Counted from the first letter of the stretch, positions 14,712 through 23,660 are shown. The stretch: 32,469 bases of DNA from Lentisphaeria bacterium UBA1776 (GCA_002314605.1 DCGO01000071.1:11782-44250), one strand, 5' to 3'. Made by a program: numbers and translations. Notes: a model not told the origin generated them from the sequence alone.

Positions 14712-16210
14712 TTCCGGTGTCCTCCGATTTGCTCATTGCGCATTTTTCCGGTGGCGCCCTCCTTGAGGTTCATCCCTTTCAGCACCGCATTTTTCCCCAG
14801 CTTTTTCCGGATATCCAGCATGGCCGTCTGCAATCTTTTTTCCCGGGCAAGGTCGGCATTTTCCTCCGCTTCCTGCTTTTCGGCTGCCCCGTAGTCGGTG
14901 AAAAGATCCCCCTGTTCCTGTTTTTCCGCCGGGATTTCGCGTTCATCAAGTACATGGGCGGCGGAGACGGTGATCCTCCGGATCAGCAGTCCCGGATCCA
15001 CGACCCGGTCGAAAATTGCCGCCGCCGCCCCGGTGATGAGGCGCATGGAGGCGGTGTAACGCTTCAGATCTTCCGTGCCATGGGCTTCCTTGGGGACCAA
15101 TTTCCCGTAATGGTTGATCCTGACGGCCCCTTTGTACTCCTTCCTGCGGTCCGCATCGGCGAGATTGGCGGTGTCATAGCCGATCCCCAGCCCCACCCGG
15201 TTTGTGACCAGGCGTTTCTCCGTCAGATCCAGCGCCAGCTGGTCGGCCATTTCCTCCGCCACAAGTTTACCTTTGGCGAAATCATACGGCTCCTGCAGGA
15301 CCTGGCCGGAACTGACGCTTTTTTCGGCAGGACGGCAGGCTTTGATATCCCGGATGGTGACCGGCTCATAACCCCATGCGTGGTCGATCAGAAGTTCCGC
15401 ATTGACGCCGAAAAGGTGATAAAGCAGATCCTCGTATTGGAGGGACATCCGCGCCACATCCCCCATGGTGTTCATGCCGTGAGAGGCCAGTTTTTCCGCA
15501 TAGCCCCGGCCGATCCGCCAGAAATCGGTCAGGGGCCGGTGATCCCAGAGTTTTTCCCGGAAACTGACTTCGTCCAGTTCGGCAATGCGGACGCCGTCCC
15601 GGTCCGGGGGGATATGTTTGGCCTCAATATCCATGGCGATCTTGGCAAGATACAGATTGCTTCCGATCCCGGCGGTGGCGGTGATGCCGGTGGTGCGGAG
15701 GACTTCCCGGATCATTTTCATGGCCAGTTCCCGGGCGGTCAATTTGTAGAGGCGGAGGTAATTGGAAACATCCATGAAGACTTCGTCGATGGAATAGACA
15801 TGGATATCCTCCGGAGCCAGATACCGGAGATAGATCCCGTAGATCTTTGCACTGATTTCCATGTAACGGCCCATCCGGGGGACCGCCGTAATGTAATCCA
15901 GTTCCAGACTCCGGTTGTGTTTCAGCTCTGTTTCGCTGCAGGATCTGCCCCGGAACTGCCGTCCCGGAGCGGCCTGGAGACGCAGACGGTTTATGTCCCG
16001 GACTTTCTGAACGACCTCAAAGAGCCGGGGGCGGCCGGGAATGCCGCATGCTTTCAGGGCAGGGGAGACGGCCAGACAGATGGTCTTTTCCGTCCGGCTT
16101 GCATCCGCCACCACGAGGTTGGTGGTAAGGGGGTCCAGCCGACGGTCCGCGCATTCCGCCGAGGCGTAAAAGGATTTGAGGTCAATTGCGATGTAAGTGT
16201 GTTCCGTCAT
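14708..16210 (-). CDS. Y-family translesion DNA polymerase (UmuC/DinB-like)
   Basis: 500 residues, the size of the UvrX/YqjW-type UmuC subgroup rather than the shorter Pol IV. The first catalytic Asp is D10 in AIDLKSFYAS; the second motif is YSIDEVFMD with D142 and E143. The palm is followed by a helix-hairpin-helix segment (about 240-270, RIGRGYAEKLASHGM) and a little-finger domain (about 290-420). A charged tail of about 60 residues has no obvious clamp-binding motif. It has its own promoter and is followed by the YolD-like gene. Members of this family copy past DNA damage and are often damage-inducible; no LexA-type box could be identified with confidence upstream. Confidence 0.92.
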   Translation of the reverse strand: MTEHTYIAIDLKSFYASAECADRRLDPLTTNLVVADASRTEKTICLAVSPALKACGIPGRPRLFEVVQKVRDINRLRLQAAPGRQFRGRSCSETELKHNRSLELDYITAVPRMGRYMEISAKIYGIYLRYLAPEDIHVYSIDEVFMDVSNYLRLYKLTARELAMKMIREVLRTTGITATAGIGSNLYLAKIAMDIEAKHIPPDRDGVRIAELDEVSFREKLWDHRPLTDFWRIGRGYAEKLASHGMNTMGDVARMSLQYEDLLYHLFGVNAELLIDHAWGYEPVTIRDIKACRPAEKSVSSGQVLQEPYDFAKGKLVAEEMADQLALDLTEKRLVTNRVGLGIGYDTANLADADRRKEYKGAVRINHYGKLVPKEAHGTEDLKRYTASMRLITGAAAAIFDRVVDPGLLIRRITVSAAHVLDEREIPAEKQEQGDLFTDYGAAEKQEAEENADLAREKRLQTAMLDIRKKLGKNAVLKGMNLKEGATGKMRNEQIGGHRK

Positions 16211-16233
16211 TTGCTGTTTTTCCCGTTTGGGAT

Positions 16234-16262
16234 AATATAGCCGGGGCAGGACGTGATTACAA
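16234..16262 (-). promoter_or_regulatory. Promoter of the Y-family polymerase operon
   Basis: Minus strand reads TTGTAA (16257-16262), 17 nt, TATATT (16234-16239). Transcription would start about 16 nt before the start codon. The short leader contains CCC aaac GGG, a weak stem. Confidence 0.6.
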
Positions 16263-16279
16263 CTGCTTCAGGGCTGTTT

Positions 16280-17449
16280 TCAGCGGTGGAGATGAGAGAT
16301 TTTGTGATACCCGATCCGCAGGAGCGCCGTGAAGAGCATGACCGGAACCGTGCTTCCGCAGACCGGATTCCGGGCAAGGAGAATGCGGTAGAGGATCAGC
16401 CCCAGTCCCCAGATCACCAGACTTGATACACGACACCTGCAGCGGCCTGCATCGGCCTTCTTCAGAATGAAAAAGTCGGTGATCTGAATGGCGATCATGG
16501 GCGCGAAGACCGAGCCGATGAAATACAGAAAGGATTCAAAGGCGCCGGTTTCACAGAAAACCGCCAGCAGCACCCCGGCAATGCAGACGGCAAATCCGGT
16601 GACTTTTCCGGGGATCTTCCCCGTCATGCTCTGCACGCTCATTTCGGAGGAGAAGACGTCCAGATACGTCGTCGTAACGGTGGAAAGGACAACGATCAGC
16701 AATGCAGGGATCCCCAGCCCCGCCCGGCGGAGGATCAGCGTGATATTGTCGCTTCCGGCATAGAGTGCCGCGCACAACCCGATGAAAAACATCCAGCAGG
16801 AAGTCGCAAAATAGACCCCGGCACTCAGGGCGCTCACCAGTTTCGGACGGCTGGAATTGCAGGTGTAGTCGGCGATCAGCGGCAGCCACGAGAGGGGCAT
16901 GGCGGTGGCCAGCTCCAGGGCATCCCCGAAGGAAAGCTCGGCCTTCTGTACTGCCGGCGCCGCCGATCTCTCCCGGAGGATCACCGCCCCCAAGACGATG
17001 GTTAATGCAAAAAGCAGCGCGACCGCCAGGGTGTTCAGTATTTTCAGTTCTTTGGTTTTCAGGAGGAGCCATACGGCGATCAGGCCGCCCGTCAGGATCG
17101 CCCAGGCCCACGGGGGGAGGGGATGGATCCCGTGTGCGGAATACGCGCCCGCCGCGATCATGACGGCGGACCAGCCCAGTAGCTGTGTAAGGTTCAGAAT
17201 GGCAAAAAAGCCGCCGCCGGCGGTCCCGAAGGAGCACTTGACCGCCTCCATGGCGCTTACATGATGTTTTGCCCCGATCCAGCCGGCAAAGAAGAGGAGG
17301 GTGCAGCCCACGAGGTGTCCGGCGAGAATGGCCGTCAAAGCCGTCACGAACCCCTGCTGAGCCATCAATGCTCCGGTGAGGATCTCCGCAATGGAGACGG
17401 CGGCGCCGAACCAGATGAGACTGTTTCCCAATACGGATGTTTTCTGCAT
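16280..17449 (-). CDS. CytX-like NCS1 permease (hydroxymethylpyrimidine/cytosine type)
   Basis: 389 residues with about 11-12 membrane helices. The N-terminus (residues 3-30: KTSVLGNSLIWFGAAVSIAE and the following TG.LM..G) closely follows the CytX branch of the nucleobase:cation symporter-1 family, proposed to import hydroxymethylpyrimidine for thiamine synthesis. The start at 17449 has GGAAGG about 8 nt upstream. In other bacteria cytX is often under a TPP riboswitch; here the leader is only about 50 nt and shows no THI-box. The gene stands alone, between the polymerase operon and a divergent plus-strand gene, so cytosine or another nucleobase remains an alternative substrate. Confidence 0.8.
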   Translation of the reverse strand: MQKTSVLGNSLIWFGAAVSIAEILTGALMAQQGFVTALTAILAGHLVGCTLLFFAGWIGAKHHVSAMEAVKCSFGTAGGGFFAILNLTQLLGWSAVMIAAGAYSAHGIHPLPPWAWAILTGGLIAVWLLLKTKELKILNTLAVALLFALTIVLGAVILRERSAAPAVQKAELSFGDALELATAMPLSWLPLIADYTCNSSRPKLVSALSAGVYFATSCWMFFIGLCAALYAGSDNITLILRRAGLGIPALLIVVLSTVTTTYLDVFSSEMSVQSMTGKIPGKVTGFAVCIAGVLLAVFCETGAFESFLYFIGSVFAPMIAIQITDFFILKKADAGRCRCRVSSLVIWGLGLILYRILLARNPVCGSTVPVMLFTALLRIGYHKISHLHR

Positions 17450-17506
17450 GTTGACCTTCCATAGATTCAGAAAAGGGAGGCTGCGGGTGCTTCAGCACAT
17501 TTCCCT

Positions 17507-17534
17507 AATATACTCCTTTGCGGCTTTTTTTCAA
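17507..17534 (-). promoter_or_regulatory. Promoter of the CytX-like gene
   Basis: Minus strand reads TTGAAA (17529-17534), 16 nt, TATATT (17507-17512). The leader of about 50 nt contains GTGCT ga AGCAC, a small perfect stem near 17489-17500, but nothing long enough for a TPP riboswitch. Confidence 0.6.
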
Positions 17535-17554
17535 TTTTTTACGGGGAAAAAGAT

Positions 17555-17583
17555 TTGCAAAAGGTCTGCGGAAGATATATATT
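17555..17583 (+). promoter_or_regulatory. Promoter of the exported-protein/GH78 operon
   Basis: TTGCAA (17555-17560), 17 nt, TATATT (17578-17583), placing the start of transcription near 17590 and the first start codon at 17615. It is divergent from, and about 20 bp away from, the CytX promoter. Confidence 0.65.
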
Positions 17584-17614
17584 GCCCCGGAGATATGAAA
17601 GAAAGGAGTTCAGG

Positions 17615-18004
17615 ATGAAAAAGATGATCATTTTGGCCGCCGTGACTGCAATGACCTTTGGTGCATTGGCTTCGGAGCCGGGGCCGGCGCCGGTTTCTTT
17701 GCGCAACGAACAGTATGTGGAGGCCGCCGCCATTCCCGACAAGGCCGTCTATCGGGTTTCCACAACCGTTGGACACGATGTGGAAATTCAGCTGGGGGAA
17801 GAGTCCGCAAAGAATGAGCTGTGGCAACCTGTGTCCTACAATCCCGATGCATGCCGGCTCAAGATCGATCACGAAAAGAAGGGCTTCTGGCCCTTTACCA
17901 GAGAATACGCCGAAATCGAGATCAAGGGTCTGGTGCGCGGACAGCAGGAGCTCGTCCTGCAGTGCGGAACAAAACGGATCATCATCCGGGTCAACACCAT
18001 CTGA
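17615..18004 (+). CDS. Small exported protein, possible chagasin-like (I42) fold
   Basis: 129 residues. Signal peptide of about 20 residues (MKKMIILAAVTAMTFGALA). The mature part is beta-rich: a TVGHDVEIQLG strand at about 49-59, a W at about 69, then FWPFTREYAEIEIKG and GQQELVLQCG strands and a final IIIRV strand. Spacing and the W before a turn recall the I42 chagasin-type protease inhibitors (DxVxIxL...W...GxxxLxLxC), but the usual NPTTGY motif is not present, so the match is tentative. Start 17615 was chosen for its AAGGAG 8 nt upstream; an upstream in-frame ATG at 17555 lies within the promoter. It is followed after 69 nt by the GH78-like gene. Confidence 0.7.
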   Translation: MKKMIILAAVTAMTFGALASEPGPAPVSLRNEQYVEAAAIPDKAVYRVSTTVGHDVEIQLGEESAKNELWQPVSYNPDACRLKIDHEKKGFWPFTREYAEIEIKGLVRGQQELVLQCGTKRIIIRVNTI

Positions 18005-18024
18005 TCCGCTTGCAAGCATCAAAG

Positions 18025-18046
18025 GCTCCGCCGGTCCCGGCGGGGC
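18025..18046 (+). other. Intercistronic hairpin
   Basis: GCTCCGCC (18025-18032) and GGCGGGGC (18039-18046) pair over 8 bp (one G-U) around a 6-nt loop, between the exported-protein gene and the GH78-like gene. No T-run follows, so it may modulate or stabilise the transcript rather than end it. Confidence 0.45.
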
Positions 18047-18073
18047 ACTGCGCATTACCGGAGAAATATTCCT

Positions 18074-20062
18074 ATGCTGACCATTGCCCACATCCGTTCC
18101 CGGGATTCGGGGATCGACCCGGCTTATTCAGCGGAACATATCCTTCCGGAACCAGTTCCGGCGGAGGAATTTCCCTACCTCTATGCTCCGGAGGATTTTC
18201 TCTCCGCCCGGCTGGAATCCATGCGCAGGGCGGTGGATACCGCCAAACTGAAGGTCGGCTATCCGGGAAAACACCGTGAAGCGGCACGGATGCTTTTTTT
18301 CGTTACCGATTATCCGGGGGGACCGGGAAAATTCCGCTGTCCCGGCACTGCGGCTCTTTATTGCAACGGTATGGCGGTCCCGGTCCGGGGAGGGGAGGGA
18401 TGTTTCTCCTTTGAGGCTCCTGCCGGGGTCCTGACTGCGGCAGTCTGCGGTGATGCGGCGACCATTCAACCCCTTTGGCATGGTGCATGGGGCGTTACAC
18501 CCGACCTGTCGCAGCCTGCCCTTCCGGCGGAGGAGCACTTTTCTTCCGACGGCAGCGTACCGCCTCATGCGGAAGAACTTCCTTTCGTCAATCTGCCTCT
18601 GGAAAAAAACGGGTCCGGTCTTTTTGACGCCGGCCGGGAGATCCTTGCATACGTGGACATTCACGCGCACGATGTGGATTTTTTCAGGGCAGGGGAATCC
18701 CCGGAGGAGGCGCTGGACACGGATCCCGGCACTTTGGAACAGTCGATGGAACTTGCCGAAGTCGTTCCGGGGGTGTGGCGCTCCGCAGTCCCGCTGGCGT
18801 TCCGCTATCTCAGGATTGACGCCTGCGGATTGGAAAAGGTGCTGTGTCACGCGCTTTTCAGTCCGGTGTGTTACCGGGGGGCTTTTGCTTCCGGCGACCG
18901 GGAGCTGGATGACATCTGGATGCGTTCAGCTTATACCCTGCGGCTTTGTCAGCGCCATTTTCTGATCGACGGCGTGAAGCGGGACCGTTTGCCGTGGAGC
19001 GGCGACCTGCGGATCAGTCTTCTAAGCAGCTGTTTCACCTTTGCCGACAGCAGGATCGTGGAAAACACCCTGCAGATCCTGGGATCTTCCGGTGTCCTCG
19101 GCCACATCAATGCGATTACGGACTATTCTTTGTGGTACATCATCAATCAGGACACATGGCAGCTTTATTCCGGGCACCGGGAGTTTCTGGTCCGGGAATA
19201 CCCGAAAATCGTCACGGTTCTGGAAAATCTGATGCATGAGGAAGCTCCGGACACCGGGTTTCTGGACCGCGGCAGATGGACGTTTATCGACTGGGCAGAT
19301 TTCAACAAGATTTCCTCTCTGCAGATCCTCTACTTCTGGGCGCTGAAGGCCGGTGCAGGCCTTGCATGCCGCATGGAGGACCCGGTTCATGAAGATCTGT
19401 GGCGGCGGAAAGCCGATACTCTGGCATCCCGGATCCGGGAAAAATTCCGGGACCCCGGAAAAGGGATCTACCGGGACGGAACAGAGGGGGAGGCTATTCA
19501 CCGCCATGCCAATTTTCTGGCGGTTCTTTCCGGGCTGGAAACGGCCTCTGAACCTATTGCAGACCTTCTTGCCGGAAAGGATCTTCCGGAAGTCGGGACC
19601 CCCTATATGGCCGCCATGGAGATCCAGGCCCTCGCCGGAGCCGGTTTCCGGGAGGCGGCGCTCCGGAAACTCCGGGGTCTCTGGGGGGCCATGCTCAAAG
19701 ACGGCGCCACCACTTTTTATGAAGCATTTGACCCCTCCAGGTCCGGCGGGGACCGGTACTCTTTTTACGACCGGCCTTTCGGGTTAAGTCTCTGTCACGC
19801 ATGGGGGGCGGGACCCGCCTGGCTCCTGCCGGAGATCTTTTTCGGCATCCGTCCGGTGGAGGACGGGTGGAAAAAGTTTGAGGTCAACCCTGCGGCGCTG
19901 CTGCCGGGGGAGGTGCATCTAACGGTTCCCACGCCCGGCGGGGAGATCGAACTTGCGCTGGAAGCCGGAAAGCTTTCCGTCAAAGCACCGCAGGGGATGG
20001 AATATTTTTTCCCGGCGGGAAAAGATCCGGGGCCTGGACCTTTTGAGTACTGCAGGATGTGA
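18074..20062 (+). CDS. GH78-like alpha-L-rhamnosidase family protein
   Basis: 662 residues without a signal peptide, so probably cytoplasmic. The N-terminal 250 residues are beta-rich; residues about 270-580 form the (alpha/alpha)6 barrel of six-hairpin glycosidases. The GH78 signature is DGVKRDRLPWSGD (299-311): compared with the characterised Bacillus enzyme (D567, E572, D579), D299 and D311 are kept but the general-acid position is Asp304, not Glu. DGxKRDRxxWxGD variants are common in one branch of the family, so activity on rhamnosides is likely but not certain. A C-terminal beta-sandwich follows FYDRPFGLSLCHAWGAGP (about 561-578). It is followed by a sugar transporter, consistent with uptake of an oligosaccharide or glycoside and intracellular hydrolysis. 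Confidence 0.82.
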   Translation: MLTIAHIRSRDSGIDPAYSAEHILPEPVPAEEFPYLYAPEDFLSARLESMRRAVDTAKLKVGYPGKHREAARMLFFVTDYPGGPGKFRCPGTAALYCNGMAVPVRGGEGCFSFEAPAGVLTAAVCGDAATIQPLWHGAWGVTPDLSQPALPAEEHFSSDGSVPPHAEELPFVNLPLEKNGSGLFDAGREILAYVDIHAHDVDFFRAGESPEEALDTDPGTLEQSMELAEVVPGVWRSAVPLAFRYLRIDACGLEKVLCHALFSPVCYRGAFASGDRELDDIWMRSAYTLRLCQRHFLIDGVKRDRLPWSGDLRISLLSSCFTFADSRIVENTLQILGSSGVLGHINAITDYSLWYIINQDTWQLYSGHREFLVREYPKIVTVLENLMHEEAPDTGFLDRGRWTFIDWADFNKISSLQILYFWALKAGAGLACRMEDPVHEDLWRRKADTLASRIREKFRDPGKGIYRDGTEGEAIHRHANFLAVLSGLETASEPIADLLAGKDLPEVGTPYMAAMEIQALAGAGFREAALRKLRGLWGAMLKDGATTFYEAFDPSRSGGDRYSFYDRPFGLSLCHAWGAGPAWLLPEIFFGIRPVEDGWKKFEVNPAALLPGEVHLTVPTPGGEIELALEAGKLSVKAPQGMEYFFPAGKDPGPGPFEYCRM

Positions 20063-20092
20063 ACGGGTTATGGATGAAAGGAGAGCGGCGGT

Positions 20093-21094
20093 ATGTTTAT
20101 TGTGAACAGTTATGCACTGGCGGTGTTTTTCTGCATCATCACCATGTTCTGCTGGGGATCCTGGGGCAATACCCAGAAACTTGCGGGATGCCGCTGGCGG
20201 TATGAATTTTTCTACTGGGACTATGTCATCGGGATCCTCCTGCTGGGACTGCTTGCCGGGCTGACCCTCGGCTCCTTCGGAACTCAGGGGCGGCATTTTC
20301 TGACGGACCTGCAGCAGGCAGAAGTCGGGAATATCCTGAGCGCACTGGCCGGCGGGGTGATCTTCAATGCCGGAAATATTCTTCTGGCCGCTTCCGTCTC
20401 CATTGCCGGGATGTCCGTGGCATTCCCCGCAGGGGTCGGGATCGCGCTGATTCTCGGGGTGATCATCAACTATGCGGCGACACCCAAAGGCGATCCGCTG
20501 TTTCTCTTCACCGGCGTGGCCATGATCGCCGCAGCGATCATCATGAATGCTCTGGCGTACCGCCTGAAGGAAAAAGATGGTCAGAAGCCTCCCTTCAAGG
20601 GGATCGTGCTGGCGGTGACCGGCGGCGTGCTGATGGCGTTTTTCTTCCGGTTTACGGCGGCCGCCATGGATGTGAGCAATTTTGCCGCTCCCGCTGCGGG
20701 AAAGATGACGCCGTACTCGGCCTTTTTCGTTTTTGCCGCAGGAATTTTCCTGAGCAACTTCGTTTTCAACACCCTTGCCATGCGCTATCCGGTCAAGGGC
20801 GATCCGGCCAACGGCATGGATTATTTCAAAGGGACTCTGCCGGTTCATCTGGTGGGGGTCCTGGGCGGTCTCATTTGGGGAACCGGCAACGTTTTGAGTC
20901 TGATTGCGGCCAACAAGGCCGGCGCGGCCATTTCCTACGGTCTGGGGCAGGGGGCGACGCTCATCGCCGCCTTGTGGGGGATCCTGGTCTGGCGTGAATT
21001 CAGAGGGGCTCCGATAATCTCCCATATTCTGAACGCCGCCATGTTTCTGGTGTTTTTAACCGGCCTCGGTTTTCTGATCAAAGCCGGACAGTAG
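20093..21094 (+). CDS. GRP/RhaT-type sugar transporter of the DMT superfamily
   Basis: 333 residues with about ten membrane helices. The start ITMFCWGSWGNTQKLAG (about 14-30) with the later FYWDY motif is typical of the GRP family and its relatives in Planctomycetes, Verrucomicrobia and Bacteroidetes; the proton-coupled rhamnose transporter RhaT is a more distant relative. Start has AAAGGAG about 9 nt upstream and lies 30 nt after the GH78-like stop, so both are in one operon. Import of rhamnose or a rhamnoside is inferred from context; glucose or ribose are alternatives. Confidence 0.8.
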   Translation: MFIVNSYALAVFFCIITMFCWGSWGNTQKLAGCRWRYEFFYWDYVIGILLLGLLAGLTLGSFGTQGRHFLTDLQQAEVGNILSALAGGVIFNAGNILLAASVSIAGMSVAFPAGVGIALILGVIINYAATPKGDPLFLFTGVAMIAAAIIMNALAYRLKEKDGQKPPFKGIVLAVTGGVLMAFFFRFTAAAMDVSNFAAPAAGKMTPYSAFFVFAAGIFLSNFVFNTLAMRYPVKGDPANGMDYFKGTLPVHLVGVLGGLIWGTGNVLSLIAANKAGAAISYGLGQGATLIAALWGILVWREFRGAPIISHILNAAMFLVFLTGLGFLIKAGQ

Positions 21095-21144
21095 AAGTTC
21101 CATTAAAGTCCTGCAGGCGGTTCGAAAACGCCATCCGGCATTCG

Positions 21145-21184
21145 AAAAAAGCCCTTCAGCGGCACTTCCGCCGGACTGAAGGGC
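21145..21184 (-). terminator. Intrinsic terminator of the LacI/oxidoreductase operon
   Basis: GCCCTTCAG (21151-21159) pairs with CTGAAGGGC (21176-21184), with an inner CGGC/GCCG stem; on the minus strand it is followed by six T (21145-21150). It lies 35 nt after the oxidoreductase stop. Confidence 0.8.
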
Positions 21185-21218
21185 GCTTGGATCATGTCCT
21201 GCTGGGGTGATCCTGATC

Positions 21219-22583
21219 TTACCAGTGAATCAGGTCTTTCACCTTGACAGGCAGCCCCGTTCTGATGGAGATATTGGCGGCAATGCCGGTCAGAATGGAC
21301 TTGGCGCCATCGTGAAAATCCGCGGCATGTCCCAGCGGATCATCCTCTACGCCGATAAAGAGATTCCAGAGGAGTTTTGCATCGCCGCCGCCGTGTCCCG
21401 CCAGATCGCCTTTGTCGAAATCCACCGATTGCGGTTTTCCCCAGAGCGGCTGGAAAATGATCTCCGGCGTCATGCCGGTCCTGTTGATCTCGTTGGTTTT
21501 CAGTTCCGTCAGGCGCTTTTCGGTTTCCACGTTGCCGAAGGTATTGAAGTCGCACCCTGCATCGGCATCGCAGAACGGGCGCTCCACGACGTTGAATTCC
21601 AGCCGTCCTTTGGTACCGTTGAAAACGATCCTGTATCCTTCCCACGGACAGTGCGCACAGAGGCAGTAGGTCATCACCGCCTTGTTTTTGTAGCGGATCA
21701 TCACGCTCATATTGTCCTCAATGCTGATGCCGTCGCCGAAGACACTCTGGTCCCGCTGGTAGCCGTCTTCTTTTTCCGCATTGAAATAGAGTTCATTGAG
21801 GTTTTCATCTTCCGGCAGAGGTTTGACATGAAGCGCGAAGGGGTCTTTGGCCGCAATGGCATTATCCCGGCTGCGCTGATAAAATTCGGTCACACCGCGC
21901 TTCTCGGCATTGATCCTGCCGTAGAATTTCAAATCTCCCAGTGCATAGACGACTTCCGGTTCGGAGTCCAGCCACCAGTTGACCAGATCGAAGTGATGGG
22001 TGGATTTGTGGACCAGAAGCCCGCCGTTGTTCGCCTTGTTGCGGTGCCAGCGGCGGAAGTAGTCGGCTCCGTGAAGCGTGTCCAGGAGCCACTCGAAGTG
22101 AACCGTGGTGATCTCTCCGATTATGCCGCTTTTGAGGAGTTCCTTCACTTTGGTATTCCGGGGCGCATAGCGGTAGTTGAACGTCACGGTGAGGTGTTTC
22201 CCGGTGGCTTTCTGGGTGTCGATGATCTGCTGACACTTTTCCTCGTCAATGGTCATGGGTTTCTCGGAAATGACATCGCATCCCAGCTCCATGGCCCGGC
22301 AGATGTACTGATGATGTGTCCGGTCCATGCTGGTCACAATGACCGTGTCCGGTCTGGTTTCTGCGATCATTCTGTCGAAGAAGTGCGCCTTGTAGGTGGG
22401 CAGATCCGGATAGTTTGGATCCAGTTTTTTGATGACCTTTTTGTTGTAGTAGTCCATCCGGGTCTGATTGACATCGCACAGCGCCACCAGACGGGCATTC
22501 TCCGGAAAAGTCTTGACAATGGCCTCAATATACATGCTTGAGCGCCCGCCCGTTCCCACAACGGCATACTTTTTTTTCTCCAT
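21219..22583 (-). CDS. Gfo/Idh/MocA-family oxidoreductase
   Basis: 454 residues, long for the family (usually 330-400). The Rossmann fold begins at residue 6 with VVGTGGRSS (8-16) for NAD(P) binding; the family motif EKP is at 107-109, and the likely catalytic histidine region is STHHFDLVNWW (194-204). The fold continues into the C-terminal alpha/beta domain. Such enzymes oxidise or epimerise sugars, inositols and glycosides using NAD(P). It is the second gene after a LacI regulator (25 nt gap), so it is likely to act on a sugar whose presence the regulator senses. Terminated by the hairpin at 21145-21184. Confidence 0.88.
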   Translation of the reverse strand: MEKKKYAVVGTGGRSSMYIEAIVKTFPENARLVALCDVNQTRMDYYNKKVIKKLDPNYPDLPTYKAHFFDRMIAETRPDTVIVTSMDRTHHQYICRAMELGCDVISEKPMTIDEEKCQQIIDTQKATGKHLTVTFNYRYAPRNTKVKELLKSGIIGEITTVHFEWLLDTLHGADYFRRWHRNKANNGGLLVHKSTHHFDLVNWWLDSEPEVVYALGDLKFYGRINAEKRGVTEFYQRSRDNAIAAKDPFALHVKPLPEDENLNELYFNAEKEDGYQRDQSVFGDGISIEDNMSVMIRYKNKAVMTYCLCAHCPWEGYRIVFNGTKGRLEFNVVERPFCDADAGCDFNTFGNVETEKRLTELKTNEINRTGMTPEIIFQPLWGKPQSVDFDKGDLAGHGGGDAKLLWNLFIGVEDDPLGHAADFHDGAKSILTGIAANISIRTGLPVKVKDLIHW

Positions 22584-22608
22584 TTTCGCTGCATTCCTTT
22601 CTTTGTCT

Positions 22609-23580
22609 TTAAGGACGTTTTATGCTTTCCCTTGCAATGAAGCAGGATCGAAAACTCTGATGTACCACCATGCCCCCCGGTTCGAGGATCCGGCGGACCA
22701 CGGCCTGAACAAGCTCCTCGTGAGGATGGGCGACGGAACTTAACGCCGGGATGGCGTAGATACAGGCGGTGTCGTTGTCAAATCCCGCCACCGCAATATC
22801 TTCCGGGATCCTGATCCCGCGTTCGCTGGCATAACGGTAGAACCCGAGGGCCATGCGGTCCGTGTCAAAAAAGACCCCGTCGATCTTCCGCCGGATAATC
22901 TCCGGCCCCAGTCCATAGCCGTCAGCCATATCCGGTCCCGCGCATTCCAACCGGAAAAAACGGATGTCCGGCGCCAGAACCTCCACCGCTTTTTCGAATC
23001 CTTCCCGGCGACTGGATGTCCCGGCTGCCCCGGCCTGGGCGATCCTGCGGCACCCGGCGGCGGCAAGGGCTTTTACGGCAGCGGAGACCCCGCTGGAGCG
23101 GTCTATACTGAAAATGTTGAAGGATTCCGGATTCAGGGGGATCCTGTCAAAAAAAATGAACTGCATCGGGAGGTGCAGAAGTTTTCCGGCCTGCCATGCG
23201 GAATCCCATTCGGCAAAGATCACGGTACGGACCAGTCCGGTCCATTCCTGCAGAAGTTTCATGAGCGCTTCAAAGTTTTCCGGCAATGAACTCAGCAGCG
23301 GGTGCAGATTGTGCTTTCCGAGGTGTTTTTCCATGCAGTCGATGCAGCGTCTTGAAACTTCAAAGGGATCCTGCTTTCGGACGATGATCCCCACAATACT
23401 GCTGGAATTGGTTCTCAGGCTCCGGGCGGCGGCATTCGGTACATAGCCCCGTTCACGGGCGATTTTCAGCACGCGTTCCGCCACTTCCGGGGTCACGGCA
23501 TTGTCCCCCCGGAGGGAACGGCCCACCGTGCGGATGGAGACCCCGGCCTCTTCGGCGATCATTTTTAGCGTAGCGGTCAT
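22609..23580 (-). CDS. LacI-family transcriptional regulator
   Basis: 323 residues. The N-terminal helix-turn-helix is classic: TLKMIAEEAGVSIRTVGRSL (4-23), then TPEVAERVLKIARERGYVPN (30-49) and the hinge helix AARSLRTNSS. The periplasmic-binding-type effector domain fills residues 60-323 and ends with the IRIPEDIAVAGFDN segment at about 260. Start at 23580 has a GGGA close upstream. It is the first gene of an operon with the Gfo/Idh/MocA oxidoreductase and probably regulates it, itself and perhaps the GH78/transporter genes that converge on it. A candidate operator lies at its own promoter. Confidence 0.92.
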   Translation of the reverse strand: MTATLKMIAEEAGVSIRTVGRSLRGDNAVTPEVAERVLKIARERGYVPNAAARSLRTNSSSIVGIIVRKQDPFEVSRRCIDCMEKHLGKHNLHPLLSSLPENFEALMKLLQEWTGLVRTVIFAEWDSAWQAGKLLHLPMQFIFFDRIPLNPESFNIFSIDRSSGVSAAVKALAAAGCRRIAQAGAAGTSSRREGFEKAVEVLAPDIRFFRLECAGPDMADGYGLGPEIIRRKIDGVFFDTDRMALGFYRYASERGIRIPEDIAVAGFDNDTACIYAIPALSSVAHPHEELVQAVVRRILEPGGMVVHQSFRSCFIARESIKRP

Positions 23581-23660
23581 CTTTTCCCGTTTCCTGAATG
23601 GAAGAGCCCTCCGGATCGTATGGAGGAACGGACCCCGTTTGGACAGGATCTTTTTCTGCT

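Noticed and set aside
14501..16240. Long plus-strand open frame (579 codons) opposite the Y-family polymerase
   Set aside because: Antisense to a polymerase with intact catalytic motifs; composition is not protein-like and it runs across the polymerase promoter.
16211..16279. LexA-type SOS box before the Y-family polymerase
   Set aside because: No clear inverted repeat of known LexA type was found; only a weak CCC/GGG stem is present, and the lineage's LexA site is not known to me.
18028..18046. Terminator between the small exported protein and the GH78-like gene
   Set aside because: Strong stem but no T-run, so kept only as an intercistronic hairpin.
21207..22541. Plus-strand open frame (444 codons) opposite the Gfo/Idh/MocA gene
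   Set aside because: It is antisense to a gene with clear NAD-binding and EKP motifs and has no start signal.
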